Shown: positions 22,652 to 33,931 of the stretch, in pieces
Layout: the number at the start of each line of letters is the position of its first letter
How positions within the stretch are numbered: the first letter of the stretch is position 1
Source of the DNA: Moniliella sp. 'wahieum'
Taxonomy: Eukaryota; Basidiomycota; Moniliellomycetes; Moniliellales; Moniliellaceae
Assembly (NCBI GenBank): GCA_003971905.1
Contig: RSEE01000004.1
Span: 1,268,069 to 1,332,068 of the forward strand
Direction: 5' to 3'
DNA: 64,000 bases
Made by a program: the position numbers and the translations under genes
The notes under the pieces: model-generated
Told to the model about the DNA's origin: nothing
What the model saw: only the letters and a program-made list of their open reading frames with translations
The model's database searches: none

Positions 22652-23400
22652 TCCAGCAGCGATCCGCCCGTGGTTTTGGTTTGGTTGGCTTGACTTCTAC
22701 CATCCTGCCCTGTGGGCCCCCTTTGTTCTCCGTCTCTGATATCGTTCATCATGCATCACTCTTTCATTCTTCTCTCCTGTGACTTTTTACGACGAGACGG
22801 TACGTGTGTCACCTCCATTCTTTATTCTCCAAACTCCCTCCTCCATTCTCCCTTTCCCTTCCCCTTTCCCCTTCCTCGCCATCCCATATCCTCGTTTGTT
22901 GTCACGCGTCACGACATGTCCTGCAAGCAGATCAAATTGCCCCAATCACACGCTCGATCTCTCTCCACCACGCCTTTCACATGGATAGATCATGCGCCCA
23001 CGACCGTTCAATGTCTTTTGCACGCGATGTACGGCCATGTGACCAGACAGCTCGGTTTGGGGCGTGCCACGGGGTGGACTGTTAGGCCTAGGCCTTATAC
23101 GGCATCCACTCACGGCTGTACTCTGGTGCCCTCCCCCTTTCAGGGGATTTCCATTGCAAGCCCGAGTCTCCGGCCTCCGGCCGCCGTCAAGGCCTCAGCG
23201 CCTCAGATCTCAGGGTGAAAGGAGATTGCGGGCCTTGGGGTAGAACGTTTGATCAGTGTTTCGATGTGAGCGTGGGCGGGCTTGAAGCATTTGACGCTTG
23301 AAGCGGACGGGATCTTGCTTGGATTGATATTGATATTGGTCCATGTTCGGCGGGATTGGCGGGATCGACTGGATCGATCGGACCTGGCTCAACATCCTGC

Positions 23401-23580
23401 CGGATTCAGGATTCAGGATTCAGGATTCATTCTCAGTCAGCGCTCAGAAGTACTCAGTTACTGAGACTCAGTACTCAGTACACAGTCATACTCAGTGCAT
23501 ATTCAGGTACTCTGGCGTCCGGTACCTGATGGTATACTCAGTACTCCGGACTCAGTACTTACAGCACTCAGGACTCAGTT
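23401..23580. repeat. Degenerate ACTCAGTACT / GGATTCA repeat cluster
   Basis: Three to four GGATTCA units in tandem (23401-23430) followed by about ten imperfect copies of an ACTCAGTACT-like decamer in both orientations. The core AGTACT is a palindrome. Related single copies occur near 19960, 20050, 24090, 27050-27110, 27607, 27695 and 43750. Confidence 0.7.
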
Positions 23581-24179
23581 CCCTCTGTCCACTCAGCAAT
23601 CGGTACACTGTGCTTCGTACTCCGATGCTGCTTACTCCGTACTCCGCCGGCCGGGCTCGTCCTACCCCTCTGGCTCGAGGTGCGAGTGGCATTAGTCACT
23701 ATCATTGATAGTCACTATTCTAGTCCGATTGCAGACCTCGGCCAGCGCCCAGCCGCCCAGCCCTGATGCCATTAATGACATGCATAACATGAAGACTCGC
23801 GCCTCGCGCCTCGCGCCTCGCGCGACTGACTTGAAGCTTGAAGCTTGAAGCTGGTTGCTGAGAATCAAGTAGTTGATCAACGAGTCGAAGGAGGAATGAT
23901 TAATGATGCCTAGGTTAAACAGAACGTAGCTGCCAGAGCGCTACAAGATCGATTCTGCGTTTCAAGCAAACACTGACGCTCAGCGGCTGACCAACAAAAA
24001 GGTATAATAGCATCAGCATAGCATAGCATAGCATAGAATATCCACCGCGTTTTGCACGATCGTGATCAATCGGAATGGCAATGCTCAGAGCTCAGTACTT
24101 GGGGCAAGTGGCAATGCACAGGCCGCATTTTTTGGGTGGGAGGGGGAGGGGTGCGCGGCTGGATCTCAGGTTCCAGTAA

Positions 24180-24960
24180 GAAGGATAAAGACAAAGACAA
24201 GAAGATAAGATAAGAGAAGGGAGGAGGGAAGGGAAGGGAAGGAAGGAAGGGAAGGGAAGGGAAGGGAAGGAAAGGGAAGGTCAAAGCCAGATAGAGCACG
24301 GGGCGACGACTCAAAAGGCCGAGGGGAAAGGGCGCAGCAACAGGAACACAAGAAACAAGAAACAAGGGGCGAGAGACGAGAGACGAGAGACGAGAGACGA
24401 GGGACGAAAAAAGCAAGGGAACAACGAGCCCCCCAAGGGGAGGCTACGAGTCGTGCAAGGTGGAAGAACAAACGAGAAGCGAGAGTAGGTGAGTACGTGT
24501 GGGGGGTGGGGGGGAGCGGGTGGCAGGGCGAACAAGGTGTGGACCCATTTCGGCGGCGTTGCGAAATAGGGTGGGAGTAGGGTGGCCCGACGGCGAAGGC
24601 CAGCCGCGGTAGGCGAGCGCCCGCTACCCGGAACGTGCGTGACCAAGGGGGTTATAGCGCACAGGAGAGAACGCGCACACGGATAGACAAGCACGAAGTG
24701 GGACGAACGCGAGACGAGACGAGACGAGACAGACGAAAGGAAAGGAGAGACAATGTCCCCAAGGGGTGGTAAACGGTGGAAGAGGTGGGTACGTGAACCG
24801 AACCGTGCGAGCGAGATAATAGGGCAGCAGGAGACAGGAGACACGAGGACAAGAGGACAAGAAGACACGAATCGAGCAGAATAGAGAAAGAGACACAGGG
24901 CCCTAGAGCCACACCACAGGGCCCTCGAGACAGGGAACAATTGAGAGGAAAAGAGAGCAA
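24180..24960. repeat. Long purine-rich tract with GGGAAGG and GAGACGA microsatellites
   Basis: The plus strand is dominated by A and G for nearly 800 nt. It includes (GGGAAGG)-type units at 24215-24285, (GAGACGA)-type units at 24368-24405 and (GACGA) units near 24713-24735. Long open frames on the minus strand here are a by-product of the Ser/Leu-coding pyrimidine bias. Confidence 0.7.
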
Positions 24961-25072
24961 CCAGACGAGCTTAGTAGTAAACTGTACGTGGGGCGCCCCA
25001 CGCGCCGCGGGGCGCAGGTCCAACGTTTCGATCGGCGCAAACTCGCCATCCGCTTTCGTCCGTCCGTCGCGC

Positions 25073-26492
25073 TCAAGAGGTGGGGGGCAAGGATGCGGCC
25101 GGCGTGGCTCGGGGGTAAAGGGGGGTGTGGACGTAGCCTGCCTCGGAGGGGGGGGAAGAGGAAGGCGAAGAGGGCGAGGAGGAGGAGGAGCAGGAAGCCG
25201 AATCCACCGTCATGGGCATGGGCATGGGCATGGGCACGGGCACGGAATGGGCATGGGCCACATGGGGGTGGGAGTACTAGCCTTTTTGGCACAGGCGGCT
25301 TGGGGGAAACCCCAGGCTGGCTCACCCGGACTAGGCGCAGGCACGTTGGTCAACGACGTGGCATCGGACAACGCTGCGCGCGAGGTGGGCCAAGCCATGC
25401 GTCGGGCCGGGTAGCTGCGCACCTCTGTCCCATCCGTCGCATGCGAGACGAGAGACTACAAGTCGACTGGTGGGCATGGGCATGGGATCGACCGCCCCCC
25501 CTACACCGGGCGGGCGCCGCGGCGAGGAGGAGGAGCGCGAGGAGCGGGTCATGCTCGTGCTCCCAGCCGCAGCCTCGAGTGCCGAGCGTGGTTGGACCGA
25601 GGCGCGGACGGGACGAGGGAAAGTACCAGGGGGGATCGGTTGGTGCGGCGGCCGTTGGTGGGGGGGGTAGGAGGGACGACTGCTACAGGTGCCACGGGTG
25701 GCAGGGGGGTTGGTGGGGTGCCACGGCGGTAGGGAGGACAGACTGGACGGGGAGGGCAGGCGGAACGCAGAGCGCTTCGAGATACGATGCTGTTCCAAGA
25801 GCGCGGCAAAAGACAAGAGCGATTCGGGCGGGACGTCGTTGACGCGGTAGTCGAGGAACTGGAACAGTTCCTGTTCCATGGTGGAAATGTCCCGCAGGCT
25901 AAACATGCCTTGGCTGACGATGGTCCAGGACTGATTGGAGTAGGTATCGTCGCAGCTCACCTTGCTGGCCAACATGAGCGCCGAGATAAAGAGGCGGTGG
26001 CCGCTGTTTCCGCGCGCGGCAGGGAAGCGCTGTTTGAGACGCTTGAGCAGGTACAGCGCTTGGTACACCCAGTGTTGGCAGCCGCGTGCGGTGCAGCGCG
26101 TAGCAATCAACTGCAACAGCGGGTAGCTCATGGGCTGGTCGGTCGTGGTGCCGTCCAGGCGGCTGCTAGCGCACGCGCCGCTTGTGCTGGGCGCATCAGC
26201 ACACGAGACGGGGAGAGTGCTGGGACAGGAAAGAGGGCAACGAGGACTTGCTGGCATACCTGGGCGATGTCTGGGTGGGGGGGGGGGCAGAGATGGTGGG
26301 CGAGTGAGCAAATAGGAGCGGACACAGGATATTGGGTGCGGAGAGAGGGAGGGGCGCTTGGAGGGTGGGGGTGGAGGACGTACGTCAAAGCCGTACAGGC
26401 TGGGGGGCAGGCAGGGGAGGCGGCGGACGAGGCGATGGATGATGGGGCGTGTTGGGTGCTGGAGGAAGGCCGCGGGGGGGGAAGGCGGCCAT
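25073..26492 (-). CDS. PCL/Pho80-type cyclin (copy 1)
   Basis: Regulatory subunit expected to pair with a Pho85-like kinase in nutrient or cell-cycle signalling. ATG at 26492; a frame break in a C8 run (coding strand; 26481-26474) joins MAAFPP to AAFLQHPTRPIIHRLV. A GTACGT donor lies near 26383 and a CCCACCCAG acceptor follows, with probably one more intron before 26185. The cyclin box is clear at about 26135-25790: WVYQALYLLKRLKQRFPAARG, GHRLFISALMLASKVSCDDTYSN, WTIVSQGMFSLRDISTMEQELFQFLDYRVN. This corresponds to the Pcl1/2/9 cyclin N domain. The tail is Pro/Ser/Arg-rich and low complexity. It appears to change frame near 25400 and to end in a Ser-rich stretch at the stop 25075-25073; the end is uncertain. 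A hexamer tandem (GGGCAT on the plus strand, 25210-25235) encodes Met-Pro repeats in this tail. Confidence 0.75.
25207..25255. repeat. GGGCAT hexanucleotide tandem
   Basis: Four or more GGGCAT units with two GGGCAC variants, then a further GGGCAT pair; on the minus strand it encodes Pro-Met or Pro-Cys repeats in the cyclin tail. Confidence 0.7.
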
Positions 26493-26625
26493 GGTGGTGG
26501 TGGTGGTGGTGGTGAGGGGAGGAGACCGGATGGGGGAGAAGGAGGAGCAGAAGGATGCAGCGATAGACAGCGACGGATGCGCAGCTGACAGGATGGGTGT
26601 GAGAAGGCGACGGGGTGCGTCGTGG

Positions 26626-26633
26626 CACGTGAC
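26626..26633 (-). promoter_or_regulatory. CACGTG E-box upstream of PCL cyclin copy 1
   Basis: CACGTGAC, reading GTCACGTG on the gene strand, 134 nt before the start codon. This matches sites bound by basic helix-loop-helix factors of the Cbf1/Pho4 type; binding here is inference. Confidence 0.35.
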
Positions 26634-27915
26634 TGGGCCGTGTGGGAGAGGCGACAGAGTGCTCTCCAGAGGGCTGGCGGTGTGCCTGTGCATGTGGGCG
26701 TGTCTGTGCCTGTGTCGGCGCTGCATCCACCGCTGATCACGCATCTGCTGGGCATGGCCCAGCCGTGCTCACCCACACACGGGCAGTGCTGGGGCGTGGC
26801 GGGCGAAGTACACTAAAGCTCCGATGCGCGAGCGGTTGATCGATGGTCTCCTCGTCTCAGATCTCAGATCTCAGATCGTCGGCTGCTGGCCAGCGCGAAG
26901 CCCGCAGGACCCGTGCCTGGCCGTGCCTTGCTGCGAGGCGGGCGCTGCGGGGGTGGGCAGTGTGTGACACGATGTGATGCATGTGATGTGCCTGGCTGCT
27001 GATCGATCATGATCATCGATCAGTACCCCGTCTCCCTACTGAGACTCAGTTGCGCTCGAGCAGTCACTGAGTACCGAGTGAGTACCGAGGTACTGAGTCC
27101 GTTGAGTGTGCTCAGAACTCAACCGAGTGGCGTCGTGGCGTCCCTGCCGCACATCACTCCAGGCTTCCCACTGGCCGCCTGCCTGCCGCTTCTTCACACT
27201 GCCCTCAGGCCTCCCGGGTATACATTGGCATCCCCAGTCTCCACACACCTGCCACTGTCAACAGCGCATTGCCAATCCCACACGCCTTCCGACACACGTC
27301 TTCTGACACGCCTTCCGACCCGCCTTCCGAGGTGCCCCCCGCTTTGTCCTGCAATCCCACACCTGTTCCCACGACAGGCACCTACCCCTGACACTGGCCC
27401 AACGCAGCGAGCCGCTGCGTCAAATAGGCATCCAGCCGGCAAGATTCATACTCAGAACCGGTCGGCACCTTACTTCAAGCTTCAAGCTCTTCAAGTTGAA
27501 GCTTCACCAGCCGCTTCTAAGAAGTAAGTAAGCATCGGGAGGGTAGTGTCGAAAGCCAGGGTGCACAAAATCGGGCACGCTACCTACCGATACGTATAAC
27601 CATGCGTCACTCAGTACTCACCGAAGGCCCAACGCCTAAAAGGCCGATCGGGCAGGACAATCAGCGCATCAGCTGCGCTCGTACATTCAATGCGTTACTC
27701 GGTACTCAGTGTGCCCATTTTTCATCCGTTCCCAAGCCCACATGGCGCGTGACGCTGGCTGGAAGGCTGGGCGCAGGCTACTGCTTGAGTGTGGCGGTGC
27801 GTGGGCCTTGTGGTGGACTGGGGCGGGGTCTATCCAGTGCTTCGCCGCATCAATGGCGTTTGTTGATATTTAGAGTCTAGAAGTTGAGTTGAACTGTTTT
27901 GAACGTTGTGACATG

Positions 27916-27927
27916 TGACACGTGTCA
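27916..27927. promoter_or_regulatory. Perfect palindrome TGACACGTGTCA
   Basis: A 12-nt perfect dyad containing the CACGTG E-box core, flanked on both sides by further CATGTGAC half-like sequence. It lies about 1.4 kb upstream of PCL cyclin 1. Role unproven. Confidence 0.35.
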
Positions 27928-29527
27928 TGTGACCGGCCGGTGATGGATGATCGATGATGTCGAAGATGGAGGAGCGAGTGACCGGGTGATCGGACACGCC
28001 ATCACGGTGACCGGCGAAAGCACCGAGGGGGCACGTCAGACGTACATTGAACGTTGAAAGGCTCGACTCCAACCCCCCGCAAGCTGCGAACCCTGACAGA
28101 GATGTTCTACATGCACTCACGGCAATACGATTGCCGTTCCGCGCGACCCCTTCCACTCGCCCCGTGCCATTTTCTTCGTCTTTTCTTCTCGGTCTGGGGT
28201 AGCTGGCAGAACAATCAGATGATTCGATTTGATATAGACGTTACATCGTATAAACGCTTTTTAGACGTTTGGCAGACGCGTAAGTTTTTTACAGCTGCCT
28301 TCTCGATATAACATCCCACCGCACATCAACATCCAACACAATGTACTACTAACCGAGGTAGGATGATCGACTCTATTCCTGTGCAAGGGTCAGATCGCAG
28401 ATGAATCTCAGATCCCAGACCATCGGACGCGGAGGCCTTCAACAATTCAAGCTTCAAGTCCAACATCCATCCATCCCCGCCCAGCGTGCCCCATCCTTTT
28501 CGGGGCCGCGCCGCTGCGTCAACACGTCTGATCACTTTCACGCGGGCCGGGAGGTAGGTGGGATGAAACGAAAGGAATGATGCACGGGTCATGTCGTCGG
28601 TCATCGAATCGACGTCGGGGGCAACATGGATTCGGGTTACGACTCAATCTTTTGTCGTGCCAGAGGGGGGCGACATTGCTTTGTTTTATATAGTTTTGTC
28701 CACCGGGCCCAATCCCCAAAGTCGTCGATGGCGGTTTTTGTCTCCTTCCCAGTCTTCTCCCCGTAGTATTGTTACGTTCGTAATCATCCCCAGCGGTCCG
28801 TTGGGCCCATGGTTATTACTTGACGGCCGTTTGAACCCGCCCCGGACGAGACCGCAACTCGAACCGGTAACCGCCGCCAGCCAGCCTTGTGAACCGTCTT
28901 TAGTTGATTCGACTTACTTTTCTTGTCCTGCAGCCCGCTGGGCCTTCCATACGGCGCAACCGCCTCGTCTGCTTCCTCGCCCGAAACACGCTGCCAGGTG
29001 AGCATCTCAGCTAGGCGGCCACAGTCCCCATGAACGTTTATTGAACGGTTGTCCATCCCAATCGTCGCATTGCCCACTACCGGTTTCCTCTCTACTACTT
29101 AGCCCCCTTCCCACTGCCCTCCTCATTCTCTTTGGCCGTCGCGACCCCACGCCCCATGGCCGAAGATGTGCTTGCGGCGCGATACCGGACGCGGCACGAC
29201 ACGGCCATGGGGAACGCGGAGGGAGAGCTCTCTGGGCCAGAAGGATGCGCGGGGAGGCGGAGGCGACGAGAACGAAGGGGGTGCTGGGGAATGGAGATGT
29301 GCCGAGGACGGCATGGGTAGGCTGACTGGGGGGGCGTCTTAGGGTATGCAATGCAGACGGGACGGGGTAAGAGAAGTAGCGAGACGATCCGCAGTGGGCT
29401 GGAGGTAGAGCAAAAGCGGAGAAAGGAGGAGAGGAGCAAGGGAAGACAAGGACAGGGAGAGAGGGGAGCAAGAGGGGAGGAGGAAGGGGCAGTCATAAGA
29501 ATATGTTTGGGTAGTCCAGTCCACCCT

Positions 29528-32500
29528 CTAGATCCCCCACTTGGACACTGCACCCTGGACGATGACCGCGTTCCAGTCGGGATCGGATGTGGTGTTGCTT
29601 TGCTCGACGATCGTCGCAGCAGGCCTTCCTGGGTCGCGCGTTTGCGGGTAAGAATGTGGCGCAGCTGCGCGCGGAATTGGCGGAGGCAAGCGTCGGGCGG
29701 GGTGGGGCAGCGGCCTGGGTCGAAGCAGGAGGGTCGGCAGTTACCAGGGCACCCAGGCCGGCCGAGATGAGCTCGACCAGGTTGGTGAGAAAGCGGGCTG
29801 GATGGCTGCACGCCCTGCTCAAAGTAGTACAGGTACTGGTCTAGCGCCGAACAAAAAATCTCCACCCTTGACCGCTCCTCCCGGCAGCTCGTGGCGATCC
29901 GCAACGTCTTTTGCAAACAGTCCAACACGCCTTGCCCATCCCTCACCAGCGGGTGCGGGCCATGCCTAGGCTGCTCCCCCGTCCCGCTCGAGCCGGCTTG
30001 CAACGTGTGCAGCGCCGCCTCGGCCACCGCTGTGCGCCGTCGCTGGCCAGCCGGGGCTAGCGTCACGCCACCTCGGCGCCACCGTACGACTCAGTTTGCC
30101 ACCAGAGATGGGAGGCCATGAGTACGGCGGTTGCCTGGTGTGGCTTTTTGAGCAGCCTGGCGCTGTGCAGCGTGGCCTTGGTGATGAGGCGGTCGTAGTT
30201 CTCCTGCCCAAACCCACGCGCCGTGTGGAGGGTGGAGACAATCAAGCTGATCGCCTGCAACTGCGCGCGCGCATCGCGAATCGAGGCTTCGTACACGCTA
30301 AACGCCTCGACGTAAAATTCGTATGCCTCCTCTTCAAACCCACATGCATCGGCACTCTGCGCCACAAGCAGGTATAGGCGCAAGCACAGATCCGATACTT
30401 GCCGCGACTCGATCCGCGTGTAGAGCAGGGCAATCAGTTGATGCACAAACTTGTACAGTCTCTCCATCTGCGCCCACCCATGCCATCCACCGCCGTCTGT
30501 CCTCGCCGGCCGCCGCCACATTTCCTCCAACTTGAACCGGGCGCCAACTGGACTGCGGCAAAGACGAGCGTGGGAAGCGTGAAGCGGATCCGCTCCCCGC
30601 CCTGGAGAAAGTGCCTGCATGCAGTTTGGAGCAAGACGAATTGAGTCTCTGCATCCTCAGCGCGGAAGAGGTGGACCAAGCGAGCGAGCCAGCCTTGCTC
30701 TTCCTGCACCTCGTCCGCCTCGGCCGCCGCCACGGGCACAGGCAGCCGCGCCCCGCCGCCTCGCCCTCCCCTCGTGGCGGGACGACCAAGTGTGCGACAG
30801 AGCGACAGGATCCCCTCCACATCGTCGGCCGTCGCGAGCACCGTCTCGGTCTTGAGTGTTGATCGCACCATGGCCTGGGCAATCAGCTTGTGCGTCGCGT
30901 ACGGCTGGGCAGCGAGAAGGACAGGGAAGTGCGGGAGAGCAAGCAGGGTGAGCGGGGAGGTGTAGGCTTCAATGGGCAACGTCAGCACCTTGCTCACGTT
31001 CTTTTGCGTCTCGTCAGCGAGCAGGAACGGATCGTGGGCGTGGGCGTGCAGGTCGAGGTGCGCAGCGGTAAACGCCAACACTTGGTCCACATACTCCAGC
31101 CGGTCCGGGTAGCACGACAAGCTCAGTTGCAACAGCGATACCAGCAGCGCCGTCACGTCGGGCAACGACAGGTCCGGCCGCGCACGGATCAGGTTCACCC
31201 CTGCGCCCAAAACACTTCAAATAACGGCAGGTTGACTGGCACGCGCGGAACTTCTCTACATTCTCCTCCAGCCCATCCAGCTCCTCAATCGCCAGCGCTG
31301 GCACCGACCTTGCCGGCCCCGGCACCACCGCCCCGACTGAAATCCCGCCCGCATCTCCTGCCCGGCAGGCGAGCCGACCGAACCAGATTCGGCAGGTGGC
31401 GCATCCCATTCGGGCGGTATCCTCGGACCATGCGCCGGCCCTTTCAGGATCAGAGCAGGATGCGCGGCGGGCGAGGCTGGGGCTGGGGCTGTTGGTTGCA
31501 CAGCTTGGCTCTCCGTCTCCTCCTCCCCTCCATGGACATCCCCTTGGCCATGGGTCCCAATGTTGGCTTGGGCCAATTTGTCGGAGGGAGAGGGGGTATC
31601 GTGGGTATTGTCAGCAGGCACAGCCACTGTCCCTGTTCCGTTTTCCCATCCCGATGTGGGAGCGGTTTGGTTGTGGTTGTGGTTTTGGGTTTGGGTTGGG
31701 TTTGGCTTGGGCGGGCAGCGGCGCAGTTGACGGGTTTTGTTGGCTAAGCGCTGGGTGGCCAAACGGCCGCCGGATCTCCTCTGGATCGTCGTTCTCAGCC
31801 TCGCGCTGCGCATAGGCCGCAATGCGATTGATCAGTGCAATCACAATGTTTTTGATCTTGACTTGGGATGGAGCTTGGAACAGGCTTGGAGGAAAGGCCC
31901 GAGGGTGCGGATGTGAAAGTGGTCGGGGAAGACTTGGATCACGACTTCCATCAGGTACTCTTGCGCAATCACGTCTCTGCAGTTGACCACCTGCTCCAGA
32001 ATGGAGGGCAAAATGATTTGCTGGTACAGAGGCAGCCCCACGCCTTGCAGTTCCGACAGCCGCACGAGGTTGGTACGATGAGGATGCGCAGTTCGCGTCG
32101 CTCCGCCTCGCGGCGCTCGCGCTGGCGCGTCGGGCCTTGGTGCTGCAGACGCACCCACAACTTGTTCATCTCAATAAAGTTGGTCAGCACAAACCCGATC
32201 GAGTCCTGTAGGGCCCTGTGGTCCCACCACGGAGCCCGTCGGCAAGTGGTCCCGCGTCACACCCGACAGGTAGTGCGCAAGAACAACCCCCGCGTCGGGT
32301 GCTGCACGCCCCGACTCTCTCCTCATGTCGCGCATGATTCCTGCACGGGCGCATCGGGAATCGACATGTACACCCGCCCACAGTGATCATCAGGTACAAG
32401 CGCGGCACAACGCTGCCGCTGTACTGCACCAGCTCGTATACCTCGGCCAGATGATGGCGGCCATCGAGATGCGCGTCGCGGAGGTAGGCGGATATGGCGG

Positions 32501-32774
32501 AGTGCATCAAACACCGGCACGTCTGCGGGGGCCGGGGAGACAGGCAGGTCAGCGGGGAGCCAAGCAGACGCGCACGTCGAACGTCGATGCAGGACATACA
32601 CAGGTCGTAGTACGCCTTGGGCGACAGGGCCGAGGTGCGCAGCTGGGCAAGCATGGTGCTGGCGGCCTTGAGCGCGTCCATGAGCTGGTCTGCATCCAGG
32701 CAGTGCACCATCTGCGCCAGCTGGATGCGGATGGCATGCGTGGCCTCGGCGATGGCCTGCGCGGCATCGTCCAT
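29528..32774 (-). CDS. VPS35: Retromer cargo-recognition subunit Vps35
   Basis: Large alpha-solenoid subunit of retromer, which retrieves membrane proteins from endosomes to the Golgi. ATG 32774 begins [16 protein letters not shown]. The N-terminal signature [29 protein letters not shown] follows, then an intron (32599-32523, 77 nt), then [23 protein letters not shown]. Next come [20 protein letters not shown] and [20 protein letters not shown] (about 32060-31890). A Pro/Gln-rich insert interrupts at about 31780-31290. The solenoid resumes with [33 protein letters not shown] and [19 protein letters not shown]-terminal repeats include [37 protein letters not shown], and [13 protein letters not shown] place the end at TAG 29530-29528, after [18 protein letters not shown]. 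Frame breaks occur near 32490, 32280, 31840, 31210, 30490, 30065 and 29780-29620. Confidence 0.88.
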
Positions 32775-33851
32775 GGCGGTTGGCGAGGCGGAGCGACGCA
32801 CGCCGGGGTAGCCTGGACGACACCCGACCAGGCCAGCCGGCGGGGGTCTCGGGCCCTAGGGTTGTGGAATGAAATGTTCAGGCTGCGGCTAGGTTTAAGT
32901 ACTGCTTTGCCCAGGGGAAGGGATGCGCTGCTGGCGTTGCCTCTTCGCAGCAGCAACCAAGGCAAGCAGCGCTCCCATCCTGTCTTCCGACAGCGCTCAT
33001 CTCCGCCTGGTAGGACACTTATGGCCTTGGTCCGCACCAGTAACGCGGCGGACAGCCTAAGGCCACCGCACAGTCGAGCCGGGGAATGCAACCCAATCGG
33101 TGTCGTCGTTTGGGACTGAGGCGTTGCTCAACACCAAAACCTGAAGCGAAGAATCGCAACGGTGTCGAATCCGATCCGCTTCCCCTTGTAGATTTGCCAC
33201 TTCATTACCTGACCTATGTGCTACCCCCACCTCGTTTGTATCAGAGCCAGTGCTGAACCCTGGGCCGCTCGCTCCGCTCCCCTCTCCCTCCGCTACCCAG
33301 CCAAGGAAAGCGGAAGAGGCACATGGCTTACTACCTGGTGTTGCAGTTGCGCGCATCTGCACGAATTGAAGCTCGAGAACGCCAGAGACTTGGGGGACCA
33401 ATTTAAGCGCGCCTACTTTCACGGTACACATTCCCTTCCTCCTAAGGTCGGGCGCTACCCCGGCCACCACTGTAGCCACCAGCCCAGCACACGCAGCTCT
33501 CCACCTGCCAGCCTTCTCCAGGGAAGAACCCCCAACGGAACCCCCTCTTTCCCCTTCCGATCGTCCCGCACGGGTTCCTCCAGGGCTGCGGAGACGTGCC
33601 AACAAGTTGCCCTGAAGCAAGTAAGCGCAGAGAGGTCCGTCGAGGCCAAACCAACCCGGGGGCGATGCGAAAACACAGCCACAGTCATCTACCCACCGCC
33701 TTGCCGCTCATACTGGGTCCGCGCAAGTCATGCTTGCTTCCCCCTTCGGCGTCGGCAGTGGCCAAGCTGGCGCCTTGTTGGGGCACGGTGTGCATCGAAG
33801 GGCAAAACGACATGGCCGATGCATAGGCTTGCATGCAGCGCAGGGCATAAA
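32775..33851. other. Intergenic region
   Basis: Vps35 promoter side and 5' flank of tRNA-Ala. Open frames of up to 218 codons exist but have no recognisable domain and Pro/Arg/Ser-biased composition. Confidence 0.5.
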
Positions 33852-33922
33852 GGGCGGATAGCTCAGGGGTAGAGCGCTTGCTTAGCATGCATGAGGTCCG
33901 GGTTCAATTCCCTGTTCGTCCA
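33852..33922 (+). tRNA. tRNA-Ala(AGC), two stem mismatches
   Basis: The acceptor GGGCGGA (33852-33858) pairs with TTCGTCC (33915-33921) using two G-U pairs; discriminator A at 33922. The D arm is GCTC-AGGGGTA-GAGC. The anticodon loop TTAGCAT gives anticodon AGC. No intron. The anticodon stem CTTGC/GCATG has a U-U mismatch, and the T stem CCGGG/CCCTG has a C-U mismatch; ordinary fungal copies pair at both. A T6 run follows at once. Confidence 0.88.
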
Positions 33923-33925
33923 CTC

Positions 33926-33931
33926 TTTTTT
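33926..33931 (+). terminator. Pol III terminator of tRNA-Ala
   Basis: Run of six T beginning four nt after the tRNA. Confidence 0.75.

Larger units (their letters stand above)
22652..25072. other. 2.4-kb intergenic region between convergent genes
   Basis: No supported gene. The left part has a short GGATTCA tandem near 23401-23430, dense ACTCAGTACT variants at 23446-23580, a CGCGCCT tandem near 23798-23822, overlapping AAGCTTG near 23833-23851 and GCATA units near 24012-24036. From about 24180 to 24960 the plus strand is strongly purine-rich. Confidence 0.6.
26493..29527. other. 3.0-kb gene-poor region upstream of PCL cyclin 1
   Basis: No supported gene. It holds the cyclin 5' region with a GGT/ACC trinucleotide repeat (26491-26514), AGATCTC units near 26858-26876, GATCGATCATGATC near 27001-27020, ACTGAGTACC motifs at 27040-27125, AAGCTTCAAG units at 27475-27512, and a 12-nt palindrome TGACACGTGTCA at 27916-27927. 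A second purine-rich tract lies at 29350-29490, just beyond Vps35. Confidence 0.55.

Noticed and set aside
23401-23580. CRISPR array or telomeric repeat
   Set aside because: Units are degenerate, in both orientations, without regular spacers, and unlike TTAGGG-type telomere sequence.
24311-24940. 209-codon minus-strand open frame rich in Ser, Leu and Pro
   Set aside because: It is a translation of the purine/pyrimidine tract; composition follows the simple repeats and no domain is seen.
25331-26776. 481-codon minus-strand open frame taken as one exon
   Set aside because: It contains the real cyclin exon but also reads through promoter, introns and GC-rich low-complexity DNA; the start codon and tail used for the gene are different.
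29095-29500. Extension of Vps35 to the stop at 29095 or 29493
   Set aside because: Beyond 29528 both frames become Ser/Pro/Leu-rich translations of a purine tract; the frame ending [18 protein letters not shown] is the most protein-like end.
32325-33119. 264-codon plus-strand frame opposite Vps35
   Set aside because: Antisense shadow of Vps35; composition and lack of domain do not support a gene.
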